Positions 24,599 to 33,221 of a stretch of DNA of 41,824 nt are shown here, one piece after another (positions within the stretch are counted from its first letter, which is position 1; each line of letters starts with the position of its first letter). The notes beneath the pieces were generated by a model, which saw only the letters and a list, made by a program, of their open reading frames with translations, had not been told where the DNA came from and did no database searches. The position numbers and the translations under genes were made by a program. The stretch covers positions 12,969 to 54,792 of the forward strand of contig NZ_AOIM01000015.1 of assembly GCF_000337575.1 (NCBI RefSeq). Reading direction: 5' to 3'. The DNA is from Natrialba hulunbeirensis JCM 10989 (lineage in GTDB: Archaea > Halobacteriota > Halobacteria > Halobacteriales > Natrialbaceae).

Positions 24599-25636
24599 AT
24601 GGCTGATCTCGGTAAGATAGATCGCGAGTTCTTCGAGCGCCGGATCGCGCCGAATCTCGGTGCTGACCGTGACGACGTGGCGCTCGGGCCGACCCACGGT
24701 GTCGACTTCGGCGTGCTCGACATCGGCGGGCAGGCGCTCGTCACCGCGACCGATCCGCTCTCGATCCCGCCCGCGCTCGGGTTCGAACGCGCGGCACGGT
24801 TCGCGCTCGACCTCGTGCTCGCGGACGTGGCCGTCAGCGGCGTTTCGCCGTCGCACCTCTCGGTCTGTTTCACGCTTCCCGAGACGATGTCCGACGAGGA
24901 GTTCGCGACCGTCTGGGAGACGATTCACGAGGAGTGCGTCGATCTCGGGGTCTCGGTCGTAACGGGTCACACCGCTCGGTACTCGGATCCGTCCCATCCG
25001 TGGGTGGGCGCGGCGACCGCGATGGGCGTCGGCGAGCACGGCGATATCGTCCGCCCTGACGGAGCGCGCGTCGGTGACCGGCTCCTGCTGACGACCGGGC
25101 CCGCCGTCGAGTCTGTGGGGCTCCTGAGTACGATTTTCGCCGACGAGATCGACCTCCCGGCGGACGTGCTCGCCGACGCACAAGAACGCCTCGACGAGGT
25201 GTACGCCGTTCGGGACGCGCTTACGGCAGCCGCGGCAGGTTCAGGAGCAGTCACCGCGATGCACGACGTGACCGAAGGCGGGCTCGCCGGCGCGCTGAAC
25301 GAGATGGCCGCCGGCGCGGGCGCTCGGTTCGCGATCGATCGCGAGGCCGTACCGATGCGTCCCGGCGTCGCTGAGGTCTGTGAGTACCTCGAAATCGACC
25401 CCTGGGCGATGACCAGCAGCGGTTCGCTTCTCATCGCGGTCGACCCCGACAGCGCTGCTGCAGTCACGGCTGCACTCGAGAACAGAGGCACTGTCGTCGC
25501 GGACATTGGTCAGGTAGAACGCGCCGAGTCCGAGGACGACTCCGCGGCAGGGGAGGTCGTCGTCGATGGAGAGCGACTCGATCATCCGAACGAGGATCCG
25601 TCGTGGGCGGCGTACGCGAAGCTTGCAACTGAGTAG
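24599..25636 (+). CDS. AIR synthase-related (HypE/PurM-like) protein without the HypE cysteine
   Basis: This 345-residue protein of the PurM/HypE/SelD/ThiL ATP-binding superfamily starts MADLGKIDREFFERRIAPNL. Superfamily signatures are visible: ALVTATDPLSIPPALG near residue 50, LVLADVAVSGVSPSHLSVCF near 72-91, VVTGHTARYSD near residue 120 and TAMHDVTEGGLAGALNEMAA near 220. Real HypE ends in a Cys that carries the thiocarboxamide, whereas this protein ends KLATE and has no terminal Cys. No other hyp genes are near. It is probably an ATP-dependent enzyme with an unknown substrate. Its neighbours are MOT1 upstream and ThiD-ThiN downstream. Confidence 0.85.
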   Translation: MADLGKIDREFFERRIAPNLGADRDDVALGPTHGVDFGVLDIGGQALVTATDPLSIPPALGFERAARFALDLVLADVAVSGVSPSHLSVCFTLPETMSDEEFATVWETIHEECVDLGVSVVTGHTARYSDPSHPWVGAATAMGVGEHGDIVRPDGARVGDRLLLTTGPAVESVGLLSTIFADEIDLPADVLADAQERLDEVYAVRDALTAAAAGSGAVTAMHDVTEGGLAGALNEMAAGAGARFAIDREAVPMRPGVAEVCEYLEIDPWAMTSSGSLLIAVDPDSAAAVTAALENRGTVVADIGQVERAESEDDSAAGEVVVDGERLDHPNEDPSWAAYAKLATE

Positions 25637-25727
25637 CATAGCCTGACGTAGCTGCAGGGTGTGCGCTGAGTAACCCGAACCAATCCGAATTACCCACTCC
25701 GCAGCGAACAGTGCACCATCATCGATT

Positions 25728-25753
25728 TGTATAACCAGTGAATACCAACAGCT
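25728..25753 (+). promoter_or_regulatory. Leaderless-type promoter of thiD-thiN
   Basis: TATAA at 25730-25734 is about 22-24 nt before the ATG at 25754. No TPP riboswitch could fit in so short a leader, so any thiamine control is likely to act through a protein on DNA. Confidence 0.45.
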
Positions 25754-27139
25754 ATGAGAACACCAGCACCCGACAGCCGCCCCGTCGCGCTCACGATCGC
25801 GGGCAGTGACTCCGGCGGCGGGGCCGGCATCCAGGCCGACCTCGCGACGATGACCGCCCACGGTGTCTTCGGCACGTCGGCGATCACCGCCGTTACCGCC
25901 CAGCACACCCGCGGTGTCGAACGCTCGTTCGCCCTCCCCACCGAGGAGGTCGCGGCCCAGATCGATGCCGTCACCGGCGACTTCGCCGTTGGCGCGGCAA
26001 AAACGGGAATGCTCGCGACGACCGAACTCGTCGAACTCGTCGCCGAGAAGGCAGCCATGTTCGAGTTCCCGCTCGTCGTCGACCCCGTGATGGTCGCGAC
26101 GACCGGCGACCGGTTGCTGGAATCTGATGCCGAGCGCGCCTACGAGGACCTCCTGGCGGAGGCGGCCCTTGCGACGCCGAACACGGACGAGGCCGAGGTA
26201 CTGACGGATATCGCGGTCATCGACGAGGAGACGACCCGCGAGGCCGGTGAGGCGATCCGTGACCTCGGCGTCGACGCGGTGCTGGTGAAAGGCGGCCACG
26301 TTCCCGGTGAGACAGTCACCGACCTGCTCGTCACGGAGGCAGGGACGACGGCGTTCGAACATCCACGGGTCGACACGGCGGCGACCCACGGCTCGGGCTG
26401 TACGCTAGCTGCGGCCATCGCGGCCCGCTTGGCGACCGGCGACGACCTCGAGACCGCGGTCGGCGGCGCGACCGACTTCCTCGCCCGCGCGGTGCGCTAC
26501 GCCTACGACGTTGGGGAGGGTGACGGCGCGGTGAATCACGCCGTCGACCTGCGAAACCAGGCCGCACGGGAGCCGACCGCCGAAGCCGTCCAGACGGTCG
26601 TCGACCGGCTGGTCGATGCCGACGTGGCCCCACTCGTCCCCGAGGTCGGAATGAACGTCGTCGGCGCGACGCCCTACGCCGAATCCGTCGACGACACGGC
26701 CGCCGTCGAGGGACGGATTACGCGCACTCTGTCAGGCATCCAGTCGAACCGCGGCGTTCGCTTCGGTACTTCGAGCCACGTCGCCCGCTTCCTGCTCTCC
26801 GCGCGCGAATTCAGTCCGAATCTCCGGTTCGCCGTCAACTGCCGATTCGGGCCAGACATCGAGGCGGCGCTCGAGGAACTCGAGTGGCCCATTGCCGAGT
26901 ATGACCGCAGGGACGAGCCGGCGGACGTAGCTGCACGAGAAGGCGAGACGATGGGGTGGGGCGCACAGCAGGCGTTCGGAGGCCGTAACGACGAGAAGTC
27001 GCAGGAGTCGCAGGCGTCGCCCGCAGCCGTGATCGACCGCGGTGCAGTCGGCAAGGAGGCGATGACGAAACTCGTCGCGGCCGATCCGGCAACGCTCGCG
27101 GAGCGTGTCGTGGCGCTCGACGCGGCACTCGAGTACTGA
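25754..27139 (+). CDS. thiD: ThiD-ThiN fusion: HMP/HMP-P kinase with thiamine-phosphate synthase domain
   Basis: This bifunctional thiamine-synthesis enzyme of 461 residues has two domains. The ThiD part (about 1-260) phosphorylates hydroxymethylpyrimidine twice; its motifs are [44 protein letters not shown] and [18 protein letters not shown] with the catalytic Cys. The ThiN part (about 280-461) joins HMP-PP and thiazole phosphate, and shows [34 protein letters not shown] and [10 protein letters not shown]. Archaea use ThiN in place of bacterial ThiE. A low-complexity insert ([15 protein letters not shown]) breaks the ThiN C-terminus. The start is fixed by the TATA distance. Confidence 0.95.
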   Translation: MRTPAPDSRPVALTIAGSDSGGGAGIQADLATMTAHGVFGTSAITAVTAQHTRGVERSFALPTEEVAAQIDAVTGDFAVGAAKTGMLATTELVELVAEKAAMFEFPLVVDPVMVATTGDRLLESDAERAYEDLLAEAALATPNTDEAEVLTDIAVIDEETTREAGEAIRDLGVDAVLVKGGHVPGETVTDLLVTEAGTTAFEHPRVDTAATHGSGCTLAAAIAARLATGDDLETAVGGATDFLARAVRYAYDVGEGDGAVNHAVDLRNQAAREPTAEAVQTVVDRLVDADVAPLVPEVGMNVVGATPYAESVDDTAAVEGRITRTLSGIQSNRGVRFGTSSHVARFLLSAREFSPNLRFAVNCRFGPDIEAALEELEWPIAEYDRRDEPADVAAREGETMGWGAQQAFGGRNDEKSQESQASPAAVIDRGAVGKEAMTKLVAADPATLAERVVALDAALEY

Positions 27140-27227
27140 GACGACCCGCTCTGTAAGCAGCCAGGTCGTCACGGAACAGTCGCCGCAAACCGAACGCTCA
27201 TTCCCCAGCGCACCGACACCACCTCGC

Positions 27228-27563
27228 ATGGTCGAGAATCCATTCGATGTCGAGATTCGCGTCGGTGAAGTACTCGAGGCCGAGGCGTTCCCGGAAGCGA
27301 ACAAGCCCAAGATGACCAAACTCTGGATCGATCTGGGCGACAAACACGGAGAGATCCAGTCTGCGGCGCAGTACGACCACCACTACGAGCCCGAGGAACT
27401 CGAGGGACGGCGAGTGCTGTGTGCGACGAATCTTGGCTCCGTCCGCATCGCGGGCTTCAAATCCGAGGCGCTGACGGTCGGTGTTCCCGACGAGGAGGAG
27501 TATCCGGTGCTCGTTGAACCGGACCGAGACGTGGACGTGCCGCTCGGCGGCCTGCTATTCTAA
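27228..27563 (+). CDS. CsaA/Trbp111-like tRNA-binding protein
   Basis: This small OB-fold protein of 111 residues is of the EMAP/tRNA-binding type. It aligns with bacterial CsaA and the C-terminal domain of MetRS: FDVEIRVGEVLEAEAFPEAN, then KLWIDLGDKHGEIQSAAQY, VLCATNLGSVRIAGFKSEAL and VGVPDEEEYPVLVEPD. CsaA is described as a dimeric tRNA-binding protein with chaperone activity. The ATG at 27228 is chosen because the OB fold begins just after it. It ends at a hairpin-plus-T-run in front of mutS. Confidence 0.9.
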   Translation: MVENPFDVEIRVGEVLEAEAFPEANKPKMTKLWIDLGDKHGEIQSAAQYDHHYEPEELEGRRVLCATNLGSVRIAGFKSEALTVGVPDEEEYPVLVEPDRDVDVPLGGLLF

Positions 27564-27580
27564 GACGGTAATCACTTCCA

Positions 27581-27602
27581 CTGCGGATCCCGCAGGGTTT
27601 TT
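27581..27602 (+). terminator. Hairpin with T-run between csaA-like gene and mutS
   Basis: CTGCGG (27581-27586) and CCGCAG (27590-27595) form a perfect 6-bp stem with a 3-base loop, followed by GG and five Ts (27598-27602). This is a textbook terminator shape, and it ends only 3 nt before the mutS ATG at 27606. The T-run also sits about 27 nt before the alternative mutS ATG at 27627, where a TATA-like box would be expected. Confidence 0.6.
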
Positions 27603-27605
27603 GGG

Positions 27606-30284
27606 ATGGAAAGCCAGGCTCCGAGTATGACAGAGGCGACGGGCATCGTCGGGGAGTTCTTCTCGCTCAAGGAGGGCACCGACGCGGAGTTGCTGGCGAT
27701 GCAGTGTGGCGATTTCTACGAGTTCTTCGGCGAGGACGCAGAAACGGTCAGCGACGAACTCGATCTCAAGGTTTCCCAGAAGTCCTCGCACGGCTCGTCG
27801 TACCCGATGGCCGGCGTGCCGCTCGACGACCTGACGCCGTATCTCAAGGCTTTAGTCGAGCGCGGCTACCGCGTCGCCGTCGCCGATCAGTACGAGACCG
27901 ACTCCGGCCACGCGCGTGAGGTCGTCCGTGTCGTGACGCCCGGGACGCTACTCGAGACGAGCGACGCAAATGCGCAGTATCTGGCGGCGGTGGTCGACGG
28001 CGGCTCCGGCTCCACGGCCAACGGCGCGCGCTACGGCCTCGCCTTCGCCGACGTGACTACCGGCCGCTTCCTCGTCGCCGAAGCCGCGGACACGGACGAA
28101 GCGCTGACGGAACTCTACCGGTTCGATCCCGTCGAAGTGCTTCCGGGGCCCGAGAGCCGAACGGACGACGACTTGCTCGGAACGGTTCGGGAGCGCATCG
28201 GCGCGACTCTCACGCTCCACGAGACGGAGGCGTTCGCACCGAAGCGCGCCGACCACGCAGTACAGGAACAGTTCGGCAGCGAGACCGTCGACCGACTGGC
28301 GGTCGGCGAGGCGGCCATCGCCGCTGCGGGCGCGATCCTCTCGTACGTCGAGGAGACCGGCGCGGGCGTGCTCGCCTCGATGACGCGGATCCAGTCCCAC
28401 CACGGCGACGACCACGTCACCCTCGACGCGACGACCCAGCGCAACCTCGAACTGACCGAAACGATGCAGGGCGAGCGCGACGGCTCGCTGTTCGCGACGA
28501 TCGACCACACCGAGACCAGCGCCGGCGGCCGACTCCTCAAGGAGTGGCTCCAGCGCCCTCGGCGCGCACTCGACACCCTCGAACAGCGCCAGGAGAGCGT
28601 CGCAGCGCTCGCTTCGGCCGCGCTCGCTCGCGACGAAATGCAGGACACGCTCGGTGAGGCCTACGACCTCGCGCGGCTGGCCTCCAAGGCGACCCACGGC
28701 AGCGCGGACGCTCGCGACCTCGTCGCTGTACGCGAGACGCTCGCCGTGCTGCCGGCGCTCGCGGAGACAATCGAATCCGCGCCAGACCTCGCTGACTCGC
28801 CGCTCGCTGACATCATCGATCGACCGGACCGCGAGGCCGCACGCGAGCTTCGGGAGGCACTCGAGAACGCCATCGCTTCGGACCCCCCATCGACGGTCAC
28901 CCAGGGCGAGCTCTTCCAGTACGGCTACGACGACGACCTGGACGAGGTCATCGACCGCCACGAGGAGGTCAAGCAGTGGCTCGACACGCTCGCCGAGCGC
29001 GAGAAGCGCCAGTACTCCCTCTCACACGTCACCGTCGACCGGAACAAGACCGACGGCTACTATATCCAGGTCGGCAAGTCCGCCGCCGACGGCGTCCCCG
29101 ACCACTACGAGCAGATCAAGACGCTCAAGAACTCGAAGCGGTTCACGACCGACGAGCTAGCCGAGAAGGAACGCGACGTGCTCCGACTCGAAGAGAAACG
29201 AGGGGAACTCGAGTACGAACTCTTCGAGGAACTCCGGGAAGAGGTCGCCGAGCAGGCGGAACTCCTGCAGGACGTGGGGCGGGCGCTGGCGACGGTCGAC
29301 GCGCTGGCGAGTCTGGCGACCCACGCGGCCGAGAATCGCTGGGTCAAGCCCGACCTGCACCACGGCGACGCGCTCGACATCGACCAGGGTCGCCACCCCG
29401 TCGTCGAGCAGACGACCGAGTTCGTCCCGAACGATGTCCGACTGGACGGGGAGCAGCGAGGTTTCCTGGTCGTCACCGGTCCCAACATGTCCGGGAAGTC
29501 GACCTACATGCGCCAGGTCGCGTGTATCGTTCTGCTGGCCCAGATCGGGAGTTTTGTCCCGGCCAAGGAGGCCGAGATCGGCGTCGTCGACGGCATCTTC
29601 ACTCGCGTCGGCGCGCTCGACGAACTCGCACAGGGCCGGTCGACGTTCATGGTCGAGATGAGCGAACTCTCGAACATCCTCCACGCGGCGACCGACGAGT
29701 CGCTGGTTATCCTGGACGAAGTCGGCCGCGGGACGGCGACGTACGACGGGATTTCGATCGCCTGGGCGGCCACCGAGTACCTGCACAACGAAGTCGCAGC
29801 GAAGACGCTGTTCGCGACGCACTACCACGAACTGACCGGGCTTGCGGAGAACCTGCCGCGCGTCGCCAACGTCCACATTGCAGCGGACGAACGCGACGGC
29901 GACGTGACCTTCCTCCGAACCGTCCGCGACGGTCCGACGGACCGGTCGTACGGGATCCACGTCGCAGATCTGGCAGGCGTCCCCGGTCCCGTCGTCGACC
30001 GCGCGCAGGACGTCCTCGAGCGCCTCCGCGAGGAGAAGGCCATCGAGGCGAAAGGCGGAAACACGACCGAGCCTGTCCAGACAGTGTTCGACGTGGGAAG
30101 CGGCCAGTTCCGCGGGCCGGCGAACGCAGATGGCGGTGAGCCGGACGACACGACGGACGAGAGTGTGATCGACCCCGAAACCGAGGCTGTACTCGAGGAC
30201 CTCGAGAATCTGGACGTGAACGCGACACCGCCCGTGGAGCTAATGTCGAAGGTGCAGAAGTGGCAGGAGCACCTCTCTGAGTGA
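27606..30284 (+). CDS. mutS: DNA mismatch repair protein MutS
   Basis: MutS recognises base mismatches and recruits MutL in an ATP-dependent way. The 892 residues cover all domains. The mismatch-binding motif F-x-E is at residues 37-39 (CGDFYEFF), followed by the connector and the lever (LKEWLQRPRRALDTLEQRQE). The clamp contains SLSHVTVDRNKTDGYYIQVG. Walker A is GPNMSGKST (625-633), with FMVEMSELSNIL and LVILDEVGRGTATYDG after it. The helix-turn-helix end binds a second MutS. A second Met at 27627 (MTEATGIVGEFF) may be the real start, since it resembles common MutS N-termini and leaves the upstream hairpin out of the message. mutL lies 4 kb downstream with four genes between. Haloarchaeal MutS/MutL are generally thought to be of bacterial origin. 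Confidence 0.97.
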   Translation: MESQAPSMTEATGIVGEFFSLKEGTDAELLAMQCGDFYEFFGEDAETVSDELDLKVSQKSSHGSSYPMAGVPLDDLTPYLKALVERGYRVAVADQYETDSGHAREVVRVVTPGTLLETSDANAQYLAAVVDGGSGSTANGARYGLAFADVTTGRFLVAEAADTDEALTELYRFDPVEVLPGPESRTDDDLLGTVRERIGATLTLHETEAFAPKRADHAVQEQFGSETVDRLAVGEAAIAAAGAILSYVEETGAGVLASMTRIQSHHGDDHVTLDATTQRNLELTETMQGERDGSLFATIDHTETSAGGRLLKEWLQRPRRALDTLEQRQESVAALASAALARDEMQDTLGEAYDLARLASKATHGSADARDLVAVRETLAVLPALAETIESAPDLADSPLADIIDRPDREAARELREALENAIASDPPSTVTQGELFQYGYDDDLDEVIDRHEEVKQWLDTLAEREKRQYSLSHVTVDRNKTDGYYIQVGKSAADGVPDHYEQIKTLKNSKRFTTDELAEKERDVLRLEEKRGELEYELFEELREEVAEQAELLQDVGRALATVDALASLATHAAENRWVKPDLHHGDALDIDQGRHPVVEQTTEFVPNDVRLDGEQRGFLVVTGPNMSGKSTYMRQVACIVLLAQIGSFVPAKEAEIGVVDGIFTRVGALDELAQGRSTFMVEMSELSNILHAATDESLVILDEVGRGTATYDGISIAWAATEYLHNEVAAKTLFATHYHELTGLAENLPRVANVHIAADERDGDVTFLRTVRDGPTDRSYGIHVADLAGVPGPVVDRAQDVLERLREEKAIEAKGGNTTEPVQTVFDVGSGQFRGPANADGGEPDDTTDESVIDPETEAVLEDLENLDVNATPPVELMSKVQKWQEHLSE

Positions 30285-30383
30285 GTCTGCTTCGACGGCG
30301 GGGATCCTCGTCCATTGTACAACTCCTGTCGGGCTGATTTTACATCGGTAAATCTATACGCCGATTCGCCATTGCATAGCACG

Positions 30384-31184
30384 ATGCACGAACCAGACTA
30401 TGACGTGGTGGGCGAGACCGCCATCGTCACCGGCGCGAGTCAGGGAATCGGCAAGTCGATCGCGGAGACGCTCGCCGCGAGCGGGGCGAACGTCGCGATC
30501 TGTTCGCGCTCGATCGACCGTGTCGGCCCGGTCGCGGAGGCGATCAACGACGCCGAAGACGTACCGGGTGAGGCCCTCGCCGTCGAGTGTAACGTCCGCG
30601 AGCGCGACCAGGTCCAGTCGTTCGTCGACGACACCGTCGAGGCGTTCGGCGATATCGACATCCTCGTCAACAACGCCGGCGGCGAGTTCGTCGCGAACTT
30701 CGAGGACATCTCGGAGAACGGCTGGAAGACCATCGTCGACCTCAACCTCCACAGCACGGTTCACTGCACCCAGCTCGCCGGCGAGGTCATGCGCGAGGGC
30801 GACGGTGGCACGATCATCAACCTCTCGTCGGTCAACGGCCAGCACGCCGCGCCGGGCGAAAGCCACTACAGCGCCTCGAAGGCGGCGATCATCCGACTGA
30901 CCGAGACGCTCGCGACCGAGTGGGCCGGCGACGGCATCCGCGTCAACTGTGTCGCACCCGGCCTGATCCAGACACCCGGCGTCGCCGAGACGCTCGGCAT
31001 CCAGAGCGAGGACATGCCACCGCGCGAGAAAACCGAGCGCCGGATCGGCCACACCGAGGAAATCGCCGACGCCGTCCAGTTCCTCGCCAGCCCGGCCGCC
31101 TCGTTCATCACCGGCGAGACGCTGACTATCAAGGGCGTCCCGCGCGCCGGAAACTCGATGTCGCAGGGTCTTGGACTCGAGTAG
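30384..31184 (+). CDS. Short-chain dehydrogenase/reductase
   Basis: This NAD(P)-dependent SDR has 266 residues. The classical motifs are present: cofactor-binding TGASQGIG (residues 17-24), NNAG near residue 95, the catalytic Ser in INLSSVNG and the YSASK pair near residue 160. The IRVNCVAPGLIQTPG motif also fits the classical FabG-like group. An Arg after CNVRERDQV and the CSRS stretch at the end of strand 2 would suggest NADP, with low certainty. The substrate cannot be predicted. A TATA-like CTATAC at about 30354-30359 is 25-30 nt before the ATG. It stands alone between mutS and the convergent HtpX-like gene. Confidence 0.93.
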   Translation: MHEPDYDVVGETAIVTGASQGIGKSIAETLAASGANVAICSRSIDRVGPVAEAINDAEDVPGEALAVECNVRERDQVQSFVDDTVEAFGDIDILVNNAGGEFVANFEDISENGWKTIVDLNLHSTVHCTQLAGEVMREGDGGTIINLSSVNGQHAAPGESHYSASKAAIIRLTETLATEWAGDGIRVNCVAPGLIQTPGVAETLGIQSEDMPPREKTERRIGHTEEIADAVQFLASPAASFITGETLTIKGVPRAGNSMSQGLGLE

Positions 31185-31233
31185 CTAGTGACGGAGACGG
31201 CGTCTCGTCCCCCTCGCACGGACGCTGGCACTG

Positions 31234-31238
31234 TTTTT
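31234..31238 (+). terminator. T-run after the SDR gene
   Basis: Five Ts (31234-31238) occur 50 nt after the SDR stop codon and just before the convergent HtpX-like stop codon. Short T-runs act as archaeal terminators, but no strong hairpin precedes this one. Confidence 0.3.
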
Positions 31239-31243
31239 GTTGC

Positions 31244-32131
31244 TCACGTTGACGCTGCACCTGACGTCTCCTCGACGAACTGTTCGCGCAGCCGTGCGAT
31301 TCGCCGGTGTGTTGGCGGATGCGTCGAAAACGGCGACAGGGAGTCTGTCGGAACGATACAGAACGCGTTGAACCCGGCGACCGTCCGGAGGTCTGCATCC
31401 GGCGGCGTGGGTTCGCCGTGCAACGTCGCGAGAGCGCTGGCGAGGGCGTACGGATCACCAGTGATCGCAACGGCACCGCGGTCGGCGGCGTACTCGCGAT
31501 ACCGCGACAAAACGAGCGTTCCCGGCAGGCTGGCGAGATACACCGGCAGCCCGACGAACAGCAGGTAGGTGCCGAGCAGAAACGGCAGGCCGATCAGGTA
31601 CGAGCCGAACGTGAACGTCCGTCTCGCAGTCGACAGTGCGACCGCCGAGACGACCATCGGGAAGCCGGCAACGGTCAACACCGTCGAGTCGTCGTTCTTG
31701 AGGTGTGCGAGTTCGTGCGCGAGGACCGCCTCGAGTTCGTCGTCGTCGAGCGTCCGCAGGAGTCCGGTCGTCACGCAGACGACGGTTCTGTTCCCCGTTC
31801 CAGCGGAGAGGGCGTTCGGCTCGTCCGACGGGATCACGGCGACTGGCGGCACCGGGAGGTCGGCCTGGCGAGCCAACCGCTCGGTGGTGTCGTACAGCAG
31901 CGGATACTGTTCGCGGTCGATGGCGATGGCGTTCGTCGCCCAGTAGGCGATGTAGTCGGCCTGCGAGACGCTCGTCAGGATAACGACAGCGAAGACCGCA
32001 CAGACTACGAGCGCCATTGTCGTCGACAGCACCGAGAGTACGATCCAGCCGAGGACGGCGTATCCGGCGAGTGTGAGGACGAGCGCCAGTAGCATTCGCC
32101 ACTGGAGCCGTCTGTCGGCGGACCAATCCAT
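31244..32131 (-). CDS. htpX: M48 family zinc metalloprotease, HtpX-like
   Basis: This membrane-bound protease of 295 residues probably degrades damaged membrane proteins. Two N-terminal helices (RMLLALVLTLAGYAVLGWIV and MALVVCAVFAVVILTSV) are followed by the catalytic domain. The zinc motif HELAH is at residues 139-143, and the third ligand Glu lies in LSRYREYAADRGAV near residue 214. Two more hydrophobic stretches (FPMVVSAVALS and LIGLPFLLGTYLLFVG) lie between them, as in HtpX. The C-terminal FSTHPPTHRRIARLRE is typical of M48B. It is divergent from the aldolase gene. Confidence 0.95.
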   Translation of the reverse strand: MDWSADRRLQWRMLLALVLTLAGYAVLGWIVLSVLSTTMALVVCAVFAVVILTSVSQADYIAYWATNAIAIDREQYPLLYDTTERLARQADLPVPPVAVIPSDEPNALSAGTGNRTVVCVTTGLLRTLDDDELEAVLAHELAHLKNDDSTVLTVAGFPMVVSAVALSTARRTFTFGSYLIGLPFLLGTYLLFVGLPVYLASLPGTLVLSRYREYAADRGAVAITGDPYALASALATLHGEPTPPDADLRTVAGFNAFCIVPTDSLSPFSTHPPTHRRIARLREQFVEETSGAAST

Positions 32132-32285
32132 ACGGGACGTTCACCGGCACGAGTCAAATAGCTAACTGAAGAGCGTGCCCGATCGAGTCTCACCGCCCTC
32201 ACAGCGAGCCAGCGCGTGAGCAAGTCGGCCAGCGGGCATCGACGACGGGCATACGCTTTTGCAGATCCCGACAAGACACCCACGT

Positions 32286-33194
32286 ATGACCCTTCGACAG
32301 TCACTCACCGGAATTACCTGCCCCATCGTCACGCCGTTCGACGAGACGGGAGCCGTCGACGAACGCGCACTCGGAGACCTACTCGAGTACCTTCTCGCAG
32401 GCGACATCGACGGCCTCTTTCCCTGCGGGACGACTGGCGAGTTTGCCAGCCTGTCGCGGGACGAGCGCCGGCGGGTAACCGAACTCACCGTCGAGCAGGC
32501 CGACAGTGAGGTTCCGGTGCTGGCCGGTGCGGCCGCGACGAGCGTCGACGACGTGCTCACCGCCATCGAGGACGCCGCTGCGGTCGGTGCCGACGCTGCC
32601 GTCGTCACACCGCCGTACTTTCACACGGCGAACGCGCCGGCCGGCAATCAGCGGTTCTTCGAGACCGTCGCGGACGAGTCGTCGCTGCCCCTGTTGCTGT
32701 ACAACATTCCGGCCTGTACCGGACAGGAAATCGCGCCGGAAACCGTAGCGGCGCTCGCGAGTCGTGACGACGTGCTCGGCCTGAAGGACTCGAGTGGCGA
32801 CCTCGAATACTTCCTCGAGACGATGCGCCGGACGGCCGACACCGATGCGGATTCGGACTTTCTCATGCTGCAGGGCTACGATGCACTCCTCGTCCCGGCG
32901 CTACGGATGGGTGCCGACGGCGGCGTGAACGCGCTCTCGAACGTCGCACCCGAGGCGTACGCCGACCTGTACGAGACGGCCACCGGCGGTCGGGGAGCGG
33001 CGCTTCAGACCGCCGTTACCGACCTGTTCGACGCCTGCGGCGAGTACGGCTTCGCGCCGGCGACGAAGACGGCACTCGAGTACCACGGCGTGCTTCCTTC
33101 GGATGCGGTTCGGCCGCCGCTCGTCTCCGTTCCCGACGACGGGCGGGCGGCGATCGGACGGGCCGTCGACAGTCTCGTACAGTCGGAAGATTGA
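32286..33194 (+). CDS. DapA/KdgA-family class I aldolase, probably KD(P)G aldolase-like
   Basis: This TIM-barrel pyruvate-dependent aldolase has 302 residues. Family features: GITCPIVTPFDE, pyruvate-binding GTTGE near residue 45, the catalytic Tyr in LLLYNIPACTG and the Schiff-base Lys in VLGLKDSSGD. True dihydrodipicolinate synthases have an Arg after the Tyr (YNVPGRTG) that holds the second substrate; here it is Cys in YNIPACTG. KDG/KDPG aldolases of Sulfolobus type also lack that Arg (YNYPTATG). With KDG kinase about 6 kb downstream, the sugar-acid role is favoured over lysine synthesis, but this is inference. Confidence 0.85.
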   Translation: MTLRQSLTGITCPIVTPFDETGAVDERALGDLLEYLLAGDIDGLFPCGTTGEFASLSRDERRRVTELTVEQADSEVPVLAGAAATSVDDVLTAIEDAAAVGADAAVVTPPYFHTANAPAGNQRFFETVADESSLPLLLYNIPACTGQEIAPETVAALASRDDVLGLKDSSGDLEYFLETMRRTADTDADSDFLMLQGYDALLVPALRMGADGGVNALSNVAPEAYADLYETATGGRGAALQTAVTDLFDACGEYGFAPATKTALEYHGVLPSDAVRPPLVSVPDDGRAAIGRAVDSLVQSED

Positions 33195-33221
33195 TACGCC
33201 GAAGTAGTGATGTGCTGACAC

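Noticed and set aside
24599-25636. Hydrogenase maturation protein HypE
   Set aside because: There is no C-terminal Cys and there are no hydrogenase or other hyp genes, so only the superfamily call is supported.
25637-25753. TPP riboswitch before thiD-thiN
   Set aside because: The TATA box is about 24 nt before the ATG, leaving no leader RNA to fold.
32286-33194. Calling the aldolase DapA (lysine biosynthesis)
   Set aside because: The Arg that binds the second substrate is replaced by Cys; a KD(P)G aldolase-like call is safer.
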